Assembly (NCBI GenBank): GCA_951813855.1
Contig: OX638380.1
Span: 4,246,518-4,310,517 of the forward strand
Length of the DNA: 64,000 bases
From: an uncultured Verrucomicrobiae bacterium
Lineage (GTDB): Bacteria > Verrucomicrobiota > Verrucomicrobiia > Limisphaerales > AAA164-E04
Reading direction: 5' to 3'
The notes beneath the pieces were generated by a model. The model searched no databases and had not been told where the DNA came from. It saw nothing but the letters and a program-made list of their open reading frames with translations. Below are positions 27,383 to 36,142 of the stretch, piece after piece. A program made the position numbers and the translations under genes. The first letter of the stretch is position 1. Every line of letters starts with the position of its first letter.

Positions 27383-28459
27383 TCAGCGGACTGCGTTTTC
27401 CGCTTCCATCTGTCGGCGTTCCCAAGCACGCACTCGGGGAACTGCTGCATCGAAGATGCGCAGGTAGTTGAGACGTTTCACGTCCGCACGGGTATCGGCA
27501 TCCAGACGATCCCACAAGGGCTGGTACATTTCGTAGGTCTTCGCATAGGCCTGCCAGTTCTTCGGGGCCACCGAATCGGTCCCGAAAAGGAACCGGGTGG
27601 GATGCTCCTCGATCAGGGTCACCCAGGCATCAAGGACATCGTCGTCGGCCACCACGTACTTGGCCACCTCGTCCCAGGAGATGTCCATGGTAACGTGAGC
27701 GCATGCGGGATCGTCGAGCATCCCGTCCAAAAGGGCGACGTGTTCCCGACCCGGCTTGACGAAGCGCCCCAGCCCGGTGTGTGCCCAGATGATGGAAACT
27801 CCCGGGTGGCGCCGGAACAGGGCCAGAAGGTCCTGGTAGTGATCCGGTTTCTGCCCGGCCCGGACATTGTCGATATCGCAGTGCAGGATGGAGACCAGAC
27901 CGATCTCGGCGGTCGTCTCGAATACCCGGTCGAGGGCGGGATTTCGCAGACTGGCTGCGTGGCCGGTGACCTTGCCCGAGACGAATTCCTTGTGGACGCT
28001 GAATTCGCCGATGCCCGAGAAGACACCGGGAAAGGTGAGCAACACGCGCTTGATGTGATCGGCGGCATACATGTCGGTGGCATTGAATCCGGTGATCATC
28101 GGATCCACCCGGCGCTTCTGCTCCTCGTCGAGCGAAAGGTATTGCCGAGCGATCAGCGCATCCACGAAGGAGTAGTAGTAGAGCGAGGCGTTCGAGCGAA
28201 GGTAGTAGTCCGGGGCTCGATCCCCTGTGACGAAGTAGTCCCACTTCTGCTGCAGAGGGATGCCGAACATCGCCACCCGGCCCACGTGATCTCCGGCTAT
28301 GTCCAGATACTCCTTGGCGGTGATTCCCTCCTGAATGTAGTTGAGCAGGTGGAAATGGACATCGTTGAACAGCGGGGCCTGCGAGCCTTTCTCTTCCTCC
28401 GCGACCGGACAGATGCAAAGTGCCAGGAAGATGAACAGCGAAGATGCGGTATGTCTCAT
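27383..28459 (-). CDS. exported amidohydrolase-family (TIM-barrel metal hydrolase) protein
   Basis: 358 aa from ATG 28459. The frame runs further upstream to 28669, but that part lies in an inverted repeat and is not protein-like. A TTG at 28471, 12 nt after an AAGGAGG, is an alternative start. Signal peptide RHTASSLFIFLALCICPV, then the first metal motif DVHFHLLNY, GFNATDMYAADH, GEFSVHKEF, LHCDIDN near residue 190, WAHTGLGRFV near 220, and FLFGTDSVAPKNW near 295. These are the H-x-H, His and Asp ligand positions of Amidohydro_2 proteins. Substrate unknown. It stands alone among mobile-element remnants and may have been acquired. Confidence 0.85.
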   Translation of the reverse strand: MRHTASSLFIFLALCICPVAEEEKGSQAPLFNDVHFHLLNYIQEGITAKEYLDIAGDHVGRVAMFGIPLQQKWDYFVTGDRAPDYYLRSNASLYYYSFVDALIARQYLSLDEEQKRRVDPMITGFNATDMYAADHIKRVLLTFPGVFSGIGEFSVHKEFVSGKVTGHAASLRNPALDRVFETTAEIGLVSILHCDIDNVRAGQKPDHYQDLLALFRRHPGVSIIWAHTGLGRFVKPGREHVALLDGMLDDPACAHVTMDISWDEVAKYVVADDDVLDAWVTLIEEHPTRFLFGTDSVAPKNWQAYAKTYEMYQPLWDRLDADTRADVKRLNYLRIFDAAVPRVRAWERRQMEAENAVR

Positions 28460-28548
28460 GGTTCTGTGCAATGGTGACAGGATCCTCCTTCGATCGGGCT
28501 GTGTCGTGTCCTTCGAGGTCCCTAAGTGAGACCTTCTGCGCGGGAACG

Positions 28549-28720
28549 GTGATTGAGTCCCAAGTAGAAGTGCAACTAACCCTTCGGCAGAGCAGCTCGG
28601 TTCGGGCTCCTCGGCAGAATCTGGATCAGCACGATTGCCACTCCAACTCGTGACGGGATTTAGGGGCATTATGTTGAAATCTGGACTAGGGACAAGACTT
28701 TTTTTTCAGTGGGTCGAAAT
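28549..28720 (+). repeat. left arm of a 172-bp inverted repeat
   Basis: Reads TGATTGAGTCCCAAGTAG at its outer end and ACAAGACTTTTTTTTC near its inner end. The reverse complement of 30446-30616 aligns over its full length with about 22 differences by eye (about 87 % identity). The two arms face each other around a decayed IS256 transposase. Confidence 0.8.
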
Positions 28721-28928
28721 TCCCCTTGCGGGTTTCATACGTAACGACCTTCGCGACGGCCAGTCACTGCATGCTTGTGTCCCATTTGGGGCCTCCGGGA
28801 ATCGAAAGATTTCGAGTGATCGGTCTACTCTATGGACTTTCGGCAGATTGGGATTATCGCCCAACCAAGGAAGAAATATTGGAGATGAACGATCCGAACC
28901 AACCGAGACCAGATCCACCCGAGTTAGA

Positions 28929-30065
28929 GGTGATCTGAATCTGCTCCGGGAAATGAAACGCCAACAGGCGCTACAGATCATGGAAGAGGAAGTCGCAGTC
29001 TTGATCGGGGCGGCGTCAGGCGAAAATAATTCCGAACGCACCACGTGACGTCACGGCTATCGAGCTCGAGCTTGGAAGACGCGGGCCGGTGAAGTGAAGT
29101 GGAGTGGAGTTGCCGATCTCCAAATTGCGCCACAGCAGTTACTTTCCCTCCTTTCTGACCACGCGCCGGCTCTCGGAAAGCCGCGTTGACTTCGGTCATT
29201 CAAGAAGCCTGCGTTCCAGGGATCTCGACGCGCAACGTCGATCGCTTGGTGCCAGCCATTGGCTTGAGCGGTGTCAAGCGCAGTGAAGTTTCTCGCCAGT
29301 GCCAAGAACTCGATACTCGAGTGGGATTGTTCCTGGACCTACCGCTCGAAGGCCAGTGGCCGTTTCTTTGGTTGGATGCCACTTACGTCAAGGTTCGGGA
29401 AAGCGGTCGCATCTTCTCGGTGGCCGCTACTCTGGCGCTGGGTGTCAACGACCAAGGCCGTCGCGAGGTGCTGGGATTCGAAATCGGCTGCAGCTAAGCG
29501 GAAACGTTCTGGACCGATTTCCTCCGGAAACTGCTGCGCCGTGGGCTTCGCAACGTGCCTTTGGCAATCTCCGATCACCATCAAAGATAGGGGGCTGCCA
29601 TTCAGCGCACGCTGGCCACTTCGTGGCCACGTTGCCAAGTGCACTTCTTGCGTCATCTCCTGGCTCACATCCGCCAAGGCGAGCGAGCGGCGATCGAAAG
29701 CCAGGTTCACACTGTTTTCGCCTTTCGGCAACGAGCCTCGGCTCAACCCCAATGGGGCAAGATCGCCGAGGAATCGAGGAGTCGGTTTCCCAAGGTCGCC
29801 CAACTGAGGAACGAGGCCGAATCGAAAGTTCTCGCCTATCTTTCCTGCCCGAAAGCCGGCACGTCAAAATCTGCAGCACCAATCCGATCGAACGACTCAA
29901 CCGGGAAATCAAACGGCGCACGGATGCCGTAGGCGTCTTTCCTAACGTCGACTCGATCCTTCGCATCGTGGGCACCTTGCTCCATTGCAGCAAAACCGCC
30001 AGTGGCAGAACGAGAACAACTACTTGGATCACGGGGCGATCCGACAAATCGTCACCGGCGCTTGA
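28929..30065 (+). pseudogene. IS256-family (Mutator-like) transposase, several frameshifts and stops
   Basis: Successive fragments in different frames follow the IS256 transposase from end to end: LREMKRQQALQIMEEEVAVL, then ELPISKLRHSSYFPSFL, EACVPGISTRNVDRLV, WLDATYVKVRESGR (first Asp), LAISDHH (second Asp), a NPIERLNREIKRR segment with the catalytic Glu, and QWQNENNYLDHG before the final stop. In-frame stops lie near 29046, 29496 and 29588, and frame changes near 29090, 29180, 29850 and 29990. Clearly non-functional. It lies inside the inverted repeat arms but does not extend to them. Confidence 0.85.
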
Positions 30066-30208
30066 TCGTTCGCCGCAGGCGGAGGGTTGGCACCCGTTAA
30101 TCGGAAGGTCGCTGAGATTGTCTCGCACTCTCGGGGTCCTTTACTTGGGAGGCGTGTTTCCAGGTACTTTTTTTCCCAAGTAGTTTTTTTCAAGTAGCGT
30201 CAAGGGAC

Positions 30209-30235
30209 GCGTGGCGGAATTGACCACCGCCACGC
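30209..30235 (+). terminator. 9-bp GC-rich hairpin downstream of the IS256 remnant
   Basis: GCGTGGCGG (30209-30217) pairs with CCGCCACGC (30227-30235) across a 9-nt loop. No T-run follows, so it is only a candidate terminator or a structural part of an element end. A T-rich stretch precedes it at 30167-30200. Confidence 0.35.
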
Positions 30236-30445
30236 ACCGTAGTGTCTCCTCTCAGTCATTATGCGATCCGGAATTGGATTGTCCCGTCAGATCGCAGGTG
30301 AAGAACTCCAGAATAGTTCTCCTGATCTCTTCCGAGTCCCTTGCTTGACTCATTCCAGGAAACGCGGGGCCAAGGGTCGTAGGCGAGCCCCGAACGGAAC
30401 AAGTGCTGCGACCGTGGGGCGTCACGCGTGACACCTGCAAAACGT

Positions 30446-30616
30446 ATTTCGGTTTACCGAAAAAAAAGTCTTGTCCCTGGTCCAGATTTCGACATAATGC
30501 CCCGAAATCTCGACACGAGTCGGGGTGGCAATCGTGGTGATTTAGATTCTGCCGAGGAGCCCAAACCAAGCTGCTTTTCCGAAGGGTTAGTTACACCACT
30601 ACTTGGGACTCAATCG
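30446..30616 (-). repeat. right arm of the 172-bp inverted repeat
   Basis: Inverted partner of 28549-28720. It ends about 60 nt upstream of the GIY-YIG gene start. Short open frames read through both arms in the same way, which explains the apparent protein similarity between the two places; the arms are not convincing coding sequence. Confidence 0.8.
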
Positions 30617-30678
30617 AACGATGTGGAAGGGCTGGTGAAAAACCGCAGAACACAACTAACAAGAAAGGAATAAGCACG

Positions 30679-31402
30679 ATGGGATTGGAGTGGTATATAC
30701 CAAGTAATACGGGGAAGAACGAGGTAACAGTAAGCTCGACTTCTTTTAAATTTGCGTCGGATACGGTCTTGATGGCGAGTTTGCAGGATATAAATTGGAT
30801 GCGTGTCGCTGGCGACCCCGACAAACGGACGATTGTGTTCCAGCCTGTGCTGGGCATGGATAAAAAAATCGACTTGCTAAAACTGCAAACGGAGCAGAAG
30901 GGAAAGATGATTCGGAAGACATTGACCGCCAAGGGATTCATCAATCGAAACTCGTGGATCAAAAAAGTGGCGCACTCAAAAGAAAAGCGATTGAAACGTT
31001 TTGAACTAAAAAAGTACGAATCGACGTTGCCGCCACTGCCGGCGATTGCGACGAGCGAAAGCAAAAGTCGGGGCGACGCATGGTATATACGGTTAATGCC
31101 CACGTTCGAAAACAGCGTTTTAGTGGACAAAATATCCAGTGTCAACTCAAGCGACAAGGGAATATACCGTTATGGGGGGGGGGAATTCTGGCAATGAAGT
31201 CGTTTACATAGGCAAAGGGTTGGTGCGGGAGCGCTTTCAAAGTTCCCCTGCACGAAAGGAGTGGGGTGTAAAAAAAGTCGAGTATTCGTTAATCGAAGAC
31301 GATAGTGATGCGTATAAATGGGAGTCGTTTTGGATTGAGGAGTTTCATCGGGAACACGGTCGTATGCCGGTATATAATTTGGTGCGAGGGCGCGATGGCT
31401 AA
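30679..31402 (+). pseudogene. GIY-YIG domain protein, frame broken at a ten-G run
   Basis: As written, the first frame runs 30679-31197 (172 aa) and stops soon after ...KGIYRYGGG. Removing one G from the run at 31174-31183 joins it to the frame ending at 31402, giving about 240 aa whose C-terminal half is a GIY-YIG nuclease-like domain: GIYRYGGG, EVVYIGKGLVRERFQ (with the family Arg), YKWESFWIEEF (catalytic Glu) and MPVYNLVRG. The N-terminal about 140 residues (MGLEWYIPSNTGKNEV onward, basic, Lys-rich) match nothing I know and may bind DNA. AAAGGA ribosome-binding site 8 nt before the ATG. Lower GC than surrounding genes. The break may be phase variation, decay or a sequencing error. Confidence 0.75.
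31174..31183 (+). repeat. homopolymer of ten G inside the GIY-YIG gene
   Basis: Ten consecutive G follow the TAT codon of the GIY-Y motif. Nine (or twelve) would keep the full protein in frame. Tracts of this kind slip during replication. Confidence 0.85.
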
Positions 31403-31453
31403 ACGAAGACGGCGGCAGGCGATAGCAGTCTGATAGTTTGATTATTCCAGACG

Positions 31454-31687
31454 ATGAGCGAATCGGACAATTCCAATCCGGATGCACTCCCGCCGAAGAA
31501 TATCTACAAGCGGTTGAAGCAATCGCGGCGGGCTTGTGAGTGGTTGGCGGACTTGGATTGCCTCGGGGGGAGGAATTCGGGTGGAATCTTGAGTTGGCAC
31601 CAAACTGGTCAGGTGCTGTCGAATAAATGCAATTTGGTGAGGTTGGCAAAAGTTTATAGCGTGCCGGTGGAGTATTTTCCAGTCTGA
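31454..31687 (+). CDS. small hypothetical protein, possibly HTH-like
   Basis: 77 aa. NIYKRLKQSRRACEWLADLD followed by CNLVRLAKVYSVPVEYFPV resembles the first and last helices of a Cro/CI-type helix-turn-helix protein, but the recognition-helix region is not convincing. No clear ribosome-binding site. It follows the GIY-YIG gene by about 50 nt and could belong with it. Confidence 0.3.
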   Translation: MSESDNSNPDALPPKNIYKRLKQSRRACEWLADLDCLGGRNSGGILSWHQTGQVLSNKCNLVRLAKVYSVPVEYFPV

Positions 31688-32021
31688 AGAACGAGTGCAA
31701 GGTTTACCTGCGTATTTTTGACCGAGCAAACACGGAAATACCAACGCTTCATCAGGCGAAGCACCGAGGCAATCGAGATAAAATACAAGGAATGGGGTCG
31801 GAACTAGATTAAAGGCATGCGATTCGAGAGAAGGTAAGGGAACAATAGCTGCGAGCACCGTTCGTTGGTCTGGAATAGGGGCCCTGACACGGCTGAGAAT
31901 GGAAGGCGGAGGGTTTTTATTCGTCACGCTATTATGGGCAATTCATTACACATCCGTCCGGGAGCTAATCGGAATTGTAAGCTAGGCGGAACTTCACCAG
32001 CCATTAAGCATGAAAACCCCT
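31688..32021. other. intergenic, ending in direct repeat copy B
   Basis: No gene recognised. The right half holds repeat copy B (31917-31988), and the stretch ends at the target-site duplication of the IS66 element. Confidence 0.5.
31917..31988 (+). repeat. about 73-bp imperfect direct repeat, copy B
   Basis: Partner of copy A at 26666-26738. Shared blocks are TTATTCGTCACG, CCGGGAGCTAAT and AGCTAGG. It lies 41 nt left of the IS66 element and outside it. Confidence 0.5.
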
Positions 32022-32029
32022 GTTTTTAT

Positions 32030-34054
32030 GTAACTGCCTAGGTACTCGAAACCCCTTTTTTTTGACTTCGAGTTATTTTCGTGCTACAGTCTGTTTAGAC
32101 TGAGGATTCTGCAAGTCGCTTGAAGTTGACTTCCTGCAATTTGGAGACGTGCCAAGCTTCGGGAAACCGCAACGGTTTCACCGATCACGAACTGTGTTCT
32201 GGGTTACAAGCTCGGTGGGAGGAGTCTCAAGGTCAGTTACAAGCCACTCGAGCTCAGCTCCAGCAATCCCAGGCCAAGTATCAGCTATCTCAATCGCAGC
32301 TGGAGAGTTCTCGAGCTCTCATTGCCGAGTTACGAATCGAACGTCAAGCCGATCAGGGACAGATTCAGCAACTTGAAGCCCGGCTGGCCGAACTCGAAAA
32401 GCGGGGCTCTCACGAGGCCGAAGGCAATCCGGCCGAGCCGATCTTGGAGGAACAACTACCCCGTCAATCCGGCCCCCAAAATTCGCCGGCCATCGAATCG
32501 GAGACGGGGGGAAACGCTACGGAGGGAAGTGCCGCCGAAACGGCGGCCGCGGTCGGCGAGAGCGAGTTAGTGGCCAAACTACGGGGTCGCATCAACGAGT
32601 TAACCGAGCAAGTCAAGGAATGTCGCCGGCAGTTAGCACAGAATAGTCGCAATAGCAGCAGACCGCCTTCCAGCGACGGTTTCAAGAAAGAGAACTCGAC
32701 CGCCAACGGTCGTCCTCGGCGTGACTGCGAGAAAAAGTCCTCGGGAGGACAACCCGGTCATCAGGGGCGAACGATGAGGCAAACTTCCCAGCCGGACTCC
32801 GTTCAGGAATTGTATCCCACGGTCTGTCCCCATTGCGGGGAAGCGATCGATGAAACTGCCGAGTGGCACCCGGAAATTCAAGTTCGACAGCTCGTGGATC
32901 AAGAAGTCCCCAGTCGCACAATCAAGACGACTGAGTATCGGGCGCATCGTTGTTCTTGCTCCCATTGCGGCCGGCTGGTCCGGGCCACGTTTCCTGCCGG
33001 AGTCGACGGTCCCGTCCAATTCGGGCCGAACTTGTCGGCGCACGTCGTTTATCTGCGGATCAAGCACTTGATCCCGGAGCGGCGGATCGTGGAGATTCTG
33101 AAGGTGCTCTCAGGAGTCAACATGTCTTCGGCCACCGTCGCGACCGTCTGTCGGCGCCAAGCCGAGGAAGTGCGACCGCTTGCTCCAGCGTTACAACGTC
33201 AAGTAGCTCAAGGAGAGGCCCCCAAACATTTGGACGGGACGGGTTTACGAATCGAAGGCAAAACGCAGTGGTTACACGTCATGAGCACCGAAAAGACGAC
33301 GAGCTTACGCGTCGCCGAGGGTCGCGGTGAAATGTTCGGCGATCTGACCGGGCGGGTGGTGCACGACAGTTTTGCGTCTTATCCCAAAATGGAAGAATTG
33401 ATCCACCGATACTGCCATGCTCATCATCTGCGGGAGTTACAAGCCGCCAAGGAACAACAGGAGGAGTGGGCGGGAAAGATGTTGTGGTATTTATTAGTTC
33501 TGGAGCGATTTGTTCGGCGAGCGAAACGGCGTGATTCGACTCATCAAAATCGCGGGTCACCCGAGCTGGCGAAAGACTTGCGGGAAACGATCTACCAACG
33601 TTATGACGACATCTTGAACGAGGCGATTCAGTATCACCAGGAGTTACCGCCGTTGCCGTCTGGCAAGCGGGGCCGCCGAAGAAAACGTACCGGTCATAAT
33701 CTGGCGGAACGGTTGCAACGGAATCGAGAAGACTCGCTCAGGTTCGTGTTCGACTGGGCCATTTCCTTCACGAATAACCTGGCGGAGCGCGATTCAAGGA
33801 TGATGAAATTAATCATGAAGATCTCCGGTTGCTTTCGTTCACAGCAAGGCGCCGCCGACTTCGCCGTCCTTCGCGGGGTGATCAACACTGCCGAAAAGCA
33901 GGGATGGGATGTCATCTCGACCTTGCGTCTTGCCCCAGAAGAGTTGGCCGATAAACTGTTAATCGGTTGATTTCGAGGCCTTCGATCGGTCCCCACAGTT
34001 TAAAACTGTCGCTTTTACTGGAAAAATGGGAGGATCAGGTACCTAGGCAGTTAC
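32030..34054 (+). mobile_element. complete IS66-family insertion sequence (single-gene type)
   Basis: 2025 bp. Perfect 16-bp terminal inverted repeats GTAACTGCCTAGGTAC (32030-32045; inverse at 34039-34054), starting with the GTAA common to IS66 ends. Both sides carry the same 8-bp target duplication GTTTTTAT (32022-32029 and 34055-34062), the size expected for IS66. Only a tnpC-type transposase is present, with no tnpA or tnpB, as in the ISBst12-like subgroup. Matching ends and intact duplication indicate a recent, possibly active insertion. Confidence 0.93.
32120..33970 (+). CDS. tnpC: IS66-family transposase (TnpC)
   Basis: Up to 616 aa from TTG 32120; the true start may lie further in. 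N-terminal about 180 residues are Gln/Glu-rich coiled coil (LQATRAQLQQSQAKYQLSQ) with an acidic linker, then a NSSRPPSSDGFKKEN segment, a zinc-binding module (CPHCGE and CSCSHCGR), and the DDE catalytic core with Asp in HLDGTGLRI near residue 371, Asp in VVHDSFASYPKM near 415 and Glu in FTNNLAERDSRMMKLIMK near 557. The frame is intact. About 100 residues longer than typical TnpC because of the extended coiled coil. Confidence 0.93.
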   Translation: MKLTSCNLETCQASGNRNGFTDHELCSGLQARWEESQGQLQATRAQLQQSQAKYQLSQSQLESSRALIAELRIERQADQGQIQQLEARLAELEKRGSHEAEGNPAEPILEEQLPRQSGPQNSPAIESETGGNATEGSAAETAAAVGESELVAKLRGRINELTEQVKECRRQLAQNSRNSSRPPSSDGFKKENSTANGRPRRDCEKKSSGGQPGHQGRTMRQTSQPDSVQELYPTVCPHCGEAIDETAEWHPEIQVRQLVDQEVPSRTIKTTEYRAHRCSCSHCGRLVRATFPAGVDGPVQFGPNLSAHVVYLRIKHLIPERRIVEILKVLSGVNMSSATVATVCRRQAEEVRPLAPALQRQVAQGEAPKHLDGTGLRIEGKTQWLHVMSTEKTTSLRVAEGRGEMFGDLTGRVVHDSFASYPKMEELIHRYCHAHHLRELQAAKEQQEEWAGKMLWYLLVLERFVRRAKRRDSTHQNRGSPELAKDLRETIYQRYDDILNEAIQYHQELPPLPSGKRGRRRKRTGHNLAERLQRNREDSLRFVFDWAISFTNNLAERDSRMMKLIMKISGCFRSQQGAADFAVLRGVINTAEKQGWDVISTLRLAPEELADKLLIG

Positions 34055-34062
34055 GTTTTTAT

Positions 34063-34191
34063 TGGGTTTAAGTCAAAATATAGCGAATTAAACTTGCCAA
34101 ATCGTTCCCATAATAATTTCGGTATTTTTTCATTTTGCAAAGTATTTATCTGAATTATATTAGTTATTACGTTCCCATAATACGTCACCTT
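34063..34191. repeat. AT-rich spacer with two copies of CGTTCCCATAATA
   Basis: Copies at 34103-34115 and 34170-34182, same orientation, in a very AT-rich stretch between the IS66 duplication and the IS1634-type gene. They may be part of the older element's left end. No coding sequence. Confidence 0.35.
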
Positions 34192-35934
34192 ATGGTTTTC
34201 AATATCGAATCCGTCCCGAACTAGGCAAACAAACCGGCCATTCTGTTACGTCAATCATGGCGGGAAGGTTCCCGGATCCGGAAAAAAAACCATCGCCTAC
34301 CTTTCCAAGCTGCCTGCCAAGGTCATTAACGACTTTCGCACCATCCTCAAGGGCAGTATCGCGGTCAGCGATGTTTCCCAACTCCTGAAGATTAATCGTT
34401 CCCTCCATTATAGCCATGTCATCGCCGTTCTGGCGACCGCTCGCCGGCTGGGACTCGAACGATTGCTTCATTGCCAGCTCAGTCGCCAACGACAGTTGGC
34501 TTTCGCCGCCATCATTTCACGAGTGCTCGCACCAGATTCCAAGCTGGCCACGGCCCGCCGATTCTCGCCGGAAACGGCCAACACCAGTCTCGGGGCACTT
34601 CTGGAACTCGGGACGGTCACCGGCAACGAACTTCTCGACATGCTGGATTGGTTGCTAAAACTTCAACCGTGGATCGAGAGAAGTTTGGCTAAGAAACACC
34701 TTCAGGATAAGACGCTGATCCTGTATGACGTCACAAGTTCGTACCTGGAAGAAAAAAGTTGTCCGTTAGCGGCTTTTGGTTTCAGCCGCGACGGCAAGAA
34801 GGGCAAGAAACAAATCATCATCGGCTTGCTGCACCCCCGAGGGATGCCTGATCGCGGTCGAACTGTTCTCCGGAAACACCTTTGATCCAAGCACCGTGGC
34901 TTCCTAGGTAGAGAAGCTTCGGAAGCGATTCGGGATTAACCGGATCGCGCTGGTCGGCGATCGGGGAATGGTGACCACGGCTCGGATTCGGGAGCATTTG
35001 GATCCAGCTGGAATCGCTTGGATCTCAGCTCTGAAATCGACTGATTTGCGGAAGTTAGCTCAACCACCTCTGGTCCCTGAGGCACTGGTGCCTGATGCTG
35101 TTGCCGAGATCGCCAGTCCCGACTTTCCCGGGGAACGCCTGATGGTCTGCCTTAATCCCCGCTTGCGGGAAGAACGCCAACGCAAACGGGAGGAATTGCT
35201 GCAGCTAAGTGAACAGATATTGGAACGAATTGCCGCTTCCGTTCGTGCCGGCACGTTGATCGGCAAAGTTAGAATCGGCCATCGTGTCAGTCGCGAGGTT
35301 AACCGTCTCAAGGTCGAAAAACACTTCCAGATCACGATCACCGACCACCGCATGAGTTGGTCTCGCCGTCACGACCGAATTGAAGCCGAGGCCCGGTTCG
35401 ACGGCGTGTATGTCATCCGCACCAGCCTTTCGGACATTAAATCAGAAGCGGCCGTCGAGGCCTCAATGAGTCTGTCAAAGGTGGAGCGAGCTTTTCGGAG
35501 CATCAAAAAAGATCTGCGAGTACGCCCTTTCAAAGTTTACTCCGAAGCTCACGTCCGCGCTCACGTGTTCCTCTGCCTGTTGAGCTACTACATCGAATGG
35601 CATCTGCGTCAACGCCTCGCACTGCTACTTTTCGAAGATGATGATCGACAAGCGGCAAGAGCTTGGTCGAACTACGCAAGTCGAGTCAGCCAAGGTGTCA
35701 CCTGACGCCAAGCGGAAGGCCGATTCGAAACGAACCCAAGACGACTTTCCGGTTCGTAGCTTTCGAACCCTGCTCGACGATCTTTCCAGTGTCGGGTTGA
35801 ACTCCGTTAGCCTATCCCATCAGGTGCCGTAGGAACTAATGATCGTGACCACTCCAACCAGGCTTAAAGACAAAGCGTTCCAACTTTTGGGAATCAATCC
35901 CTTCCAGACTGTTCCCGTAAGGATGACAGGTTGA
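34192..35934 (+). pseudogene. IS1634-family (IS4 superfamily) transposase, multiply frameshifted
   Basis: Fragments in shifting frames cover the family nearly end to end: PAILLRQSWREGSRIRKK, TIAYLSKLPAKVINDFR, ILYDVTSSYLEEKSCPLAAF (first Asp), LIAVELFSGNTFDPSTV, RIALVGDRGMVTTARI (second Asp), PGERLMVCLNPRL, DGVYVIRTSLSD, SKVERAFRSIKKDLRVRPF (Glu), RAHVFLCLLSYYIEWHLRQR, VRSFRTLLDDLSSV and TTPTRLKDKAFQLLGI. Lesions: early stop near 34222, frame change at an eight-A run (34282-34289), frame change near 34848, a TAG near 34905, and another change near 35670. Dead element. Confidence 0.88.
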
Positions 35935-36142
35935 ACTTCGTGCCCAAGACCTGAATGACCAATAAAATCAATGGTTTTATTGCAAAATAGTGTTAATTCT
36001 CTTCGTGAAGTTCAGACTAGTCATGGTTCAAGTTAGGGTCATTGATCTGTCCCTTAACCCGGCGCAACTTCGACCGCAAGGAGCCGCCTTGAATCGGCGA
36101 TCGATTTGCAAGGCGGCTCCCTAACGACGAACGACAATCAAT
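35935..36142. other. intergenic with a strong hairpin at 36080-36120
   Basis: Holds an AT-rich hairpin at 35961-35981 (AATAAAA / TTTTATT) and the GC-rich hairpin described separately. No gene recognised. This is the right edge of the accessory zone. Confidence 0.5.
36080..36120. terminator. 12-bp perfect stem, candidate terminator for the Gfo/Idh gene
   Basis: GGAGCCGCCTTG (36080-36091) pairs perfectly with CAAGGCGGCTCC (36109-36120) across a 17-nt loop. It lies just downstream of the minus-strand oxidoreductase. No T-run on either side, so termination would have to be non-canonical; it could also be an RNA-stabilising structure. Confidence 0.5.

Noticed and set aside
26964..27515. 183-codon minus-strand frame next to the amidohydrolase
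   Set aside because: Cys/Arg/Gly-rich composition, overlap with the 3' end of a real gene, no ribosome-binding site and no recognisable domain.
28460..28669. N-terminal extension of the amidohydrolase frame
   Set aside because: This stretch lies largely in the inverted repeat, and a similar peptide appears from the other arm. A clear signal peptide begins at 28459, so the extension is not coding.
26666..31988. Integron attC sites at the two 73-bp repeats
   Set aside because: The copies lack the paired inverted core sites of attC, no integron integrase is present, and only two copies exist.
34192..35934. Programmed frameshifting in the IS1634-type transposase at the eight-A run
   Set aside because: There are at least two further frame changes plus two in-frame stops, so ordinary decay explains it better than programmed recoding.
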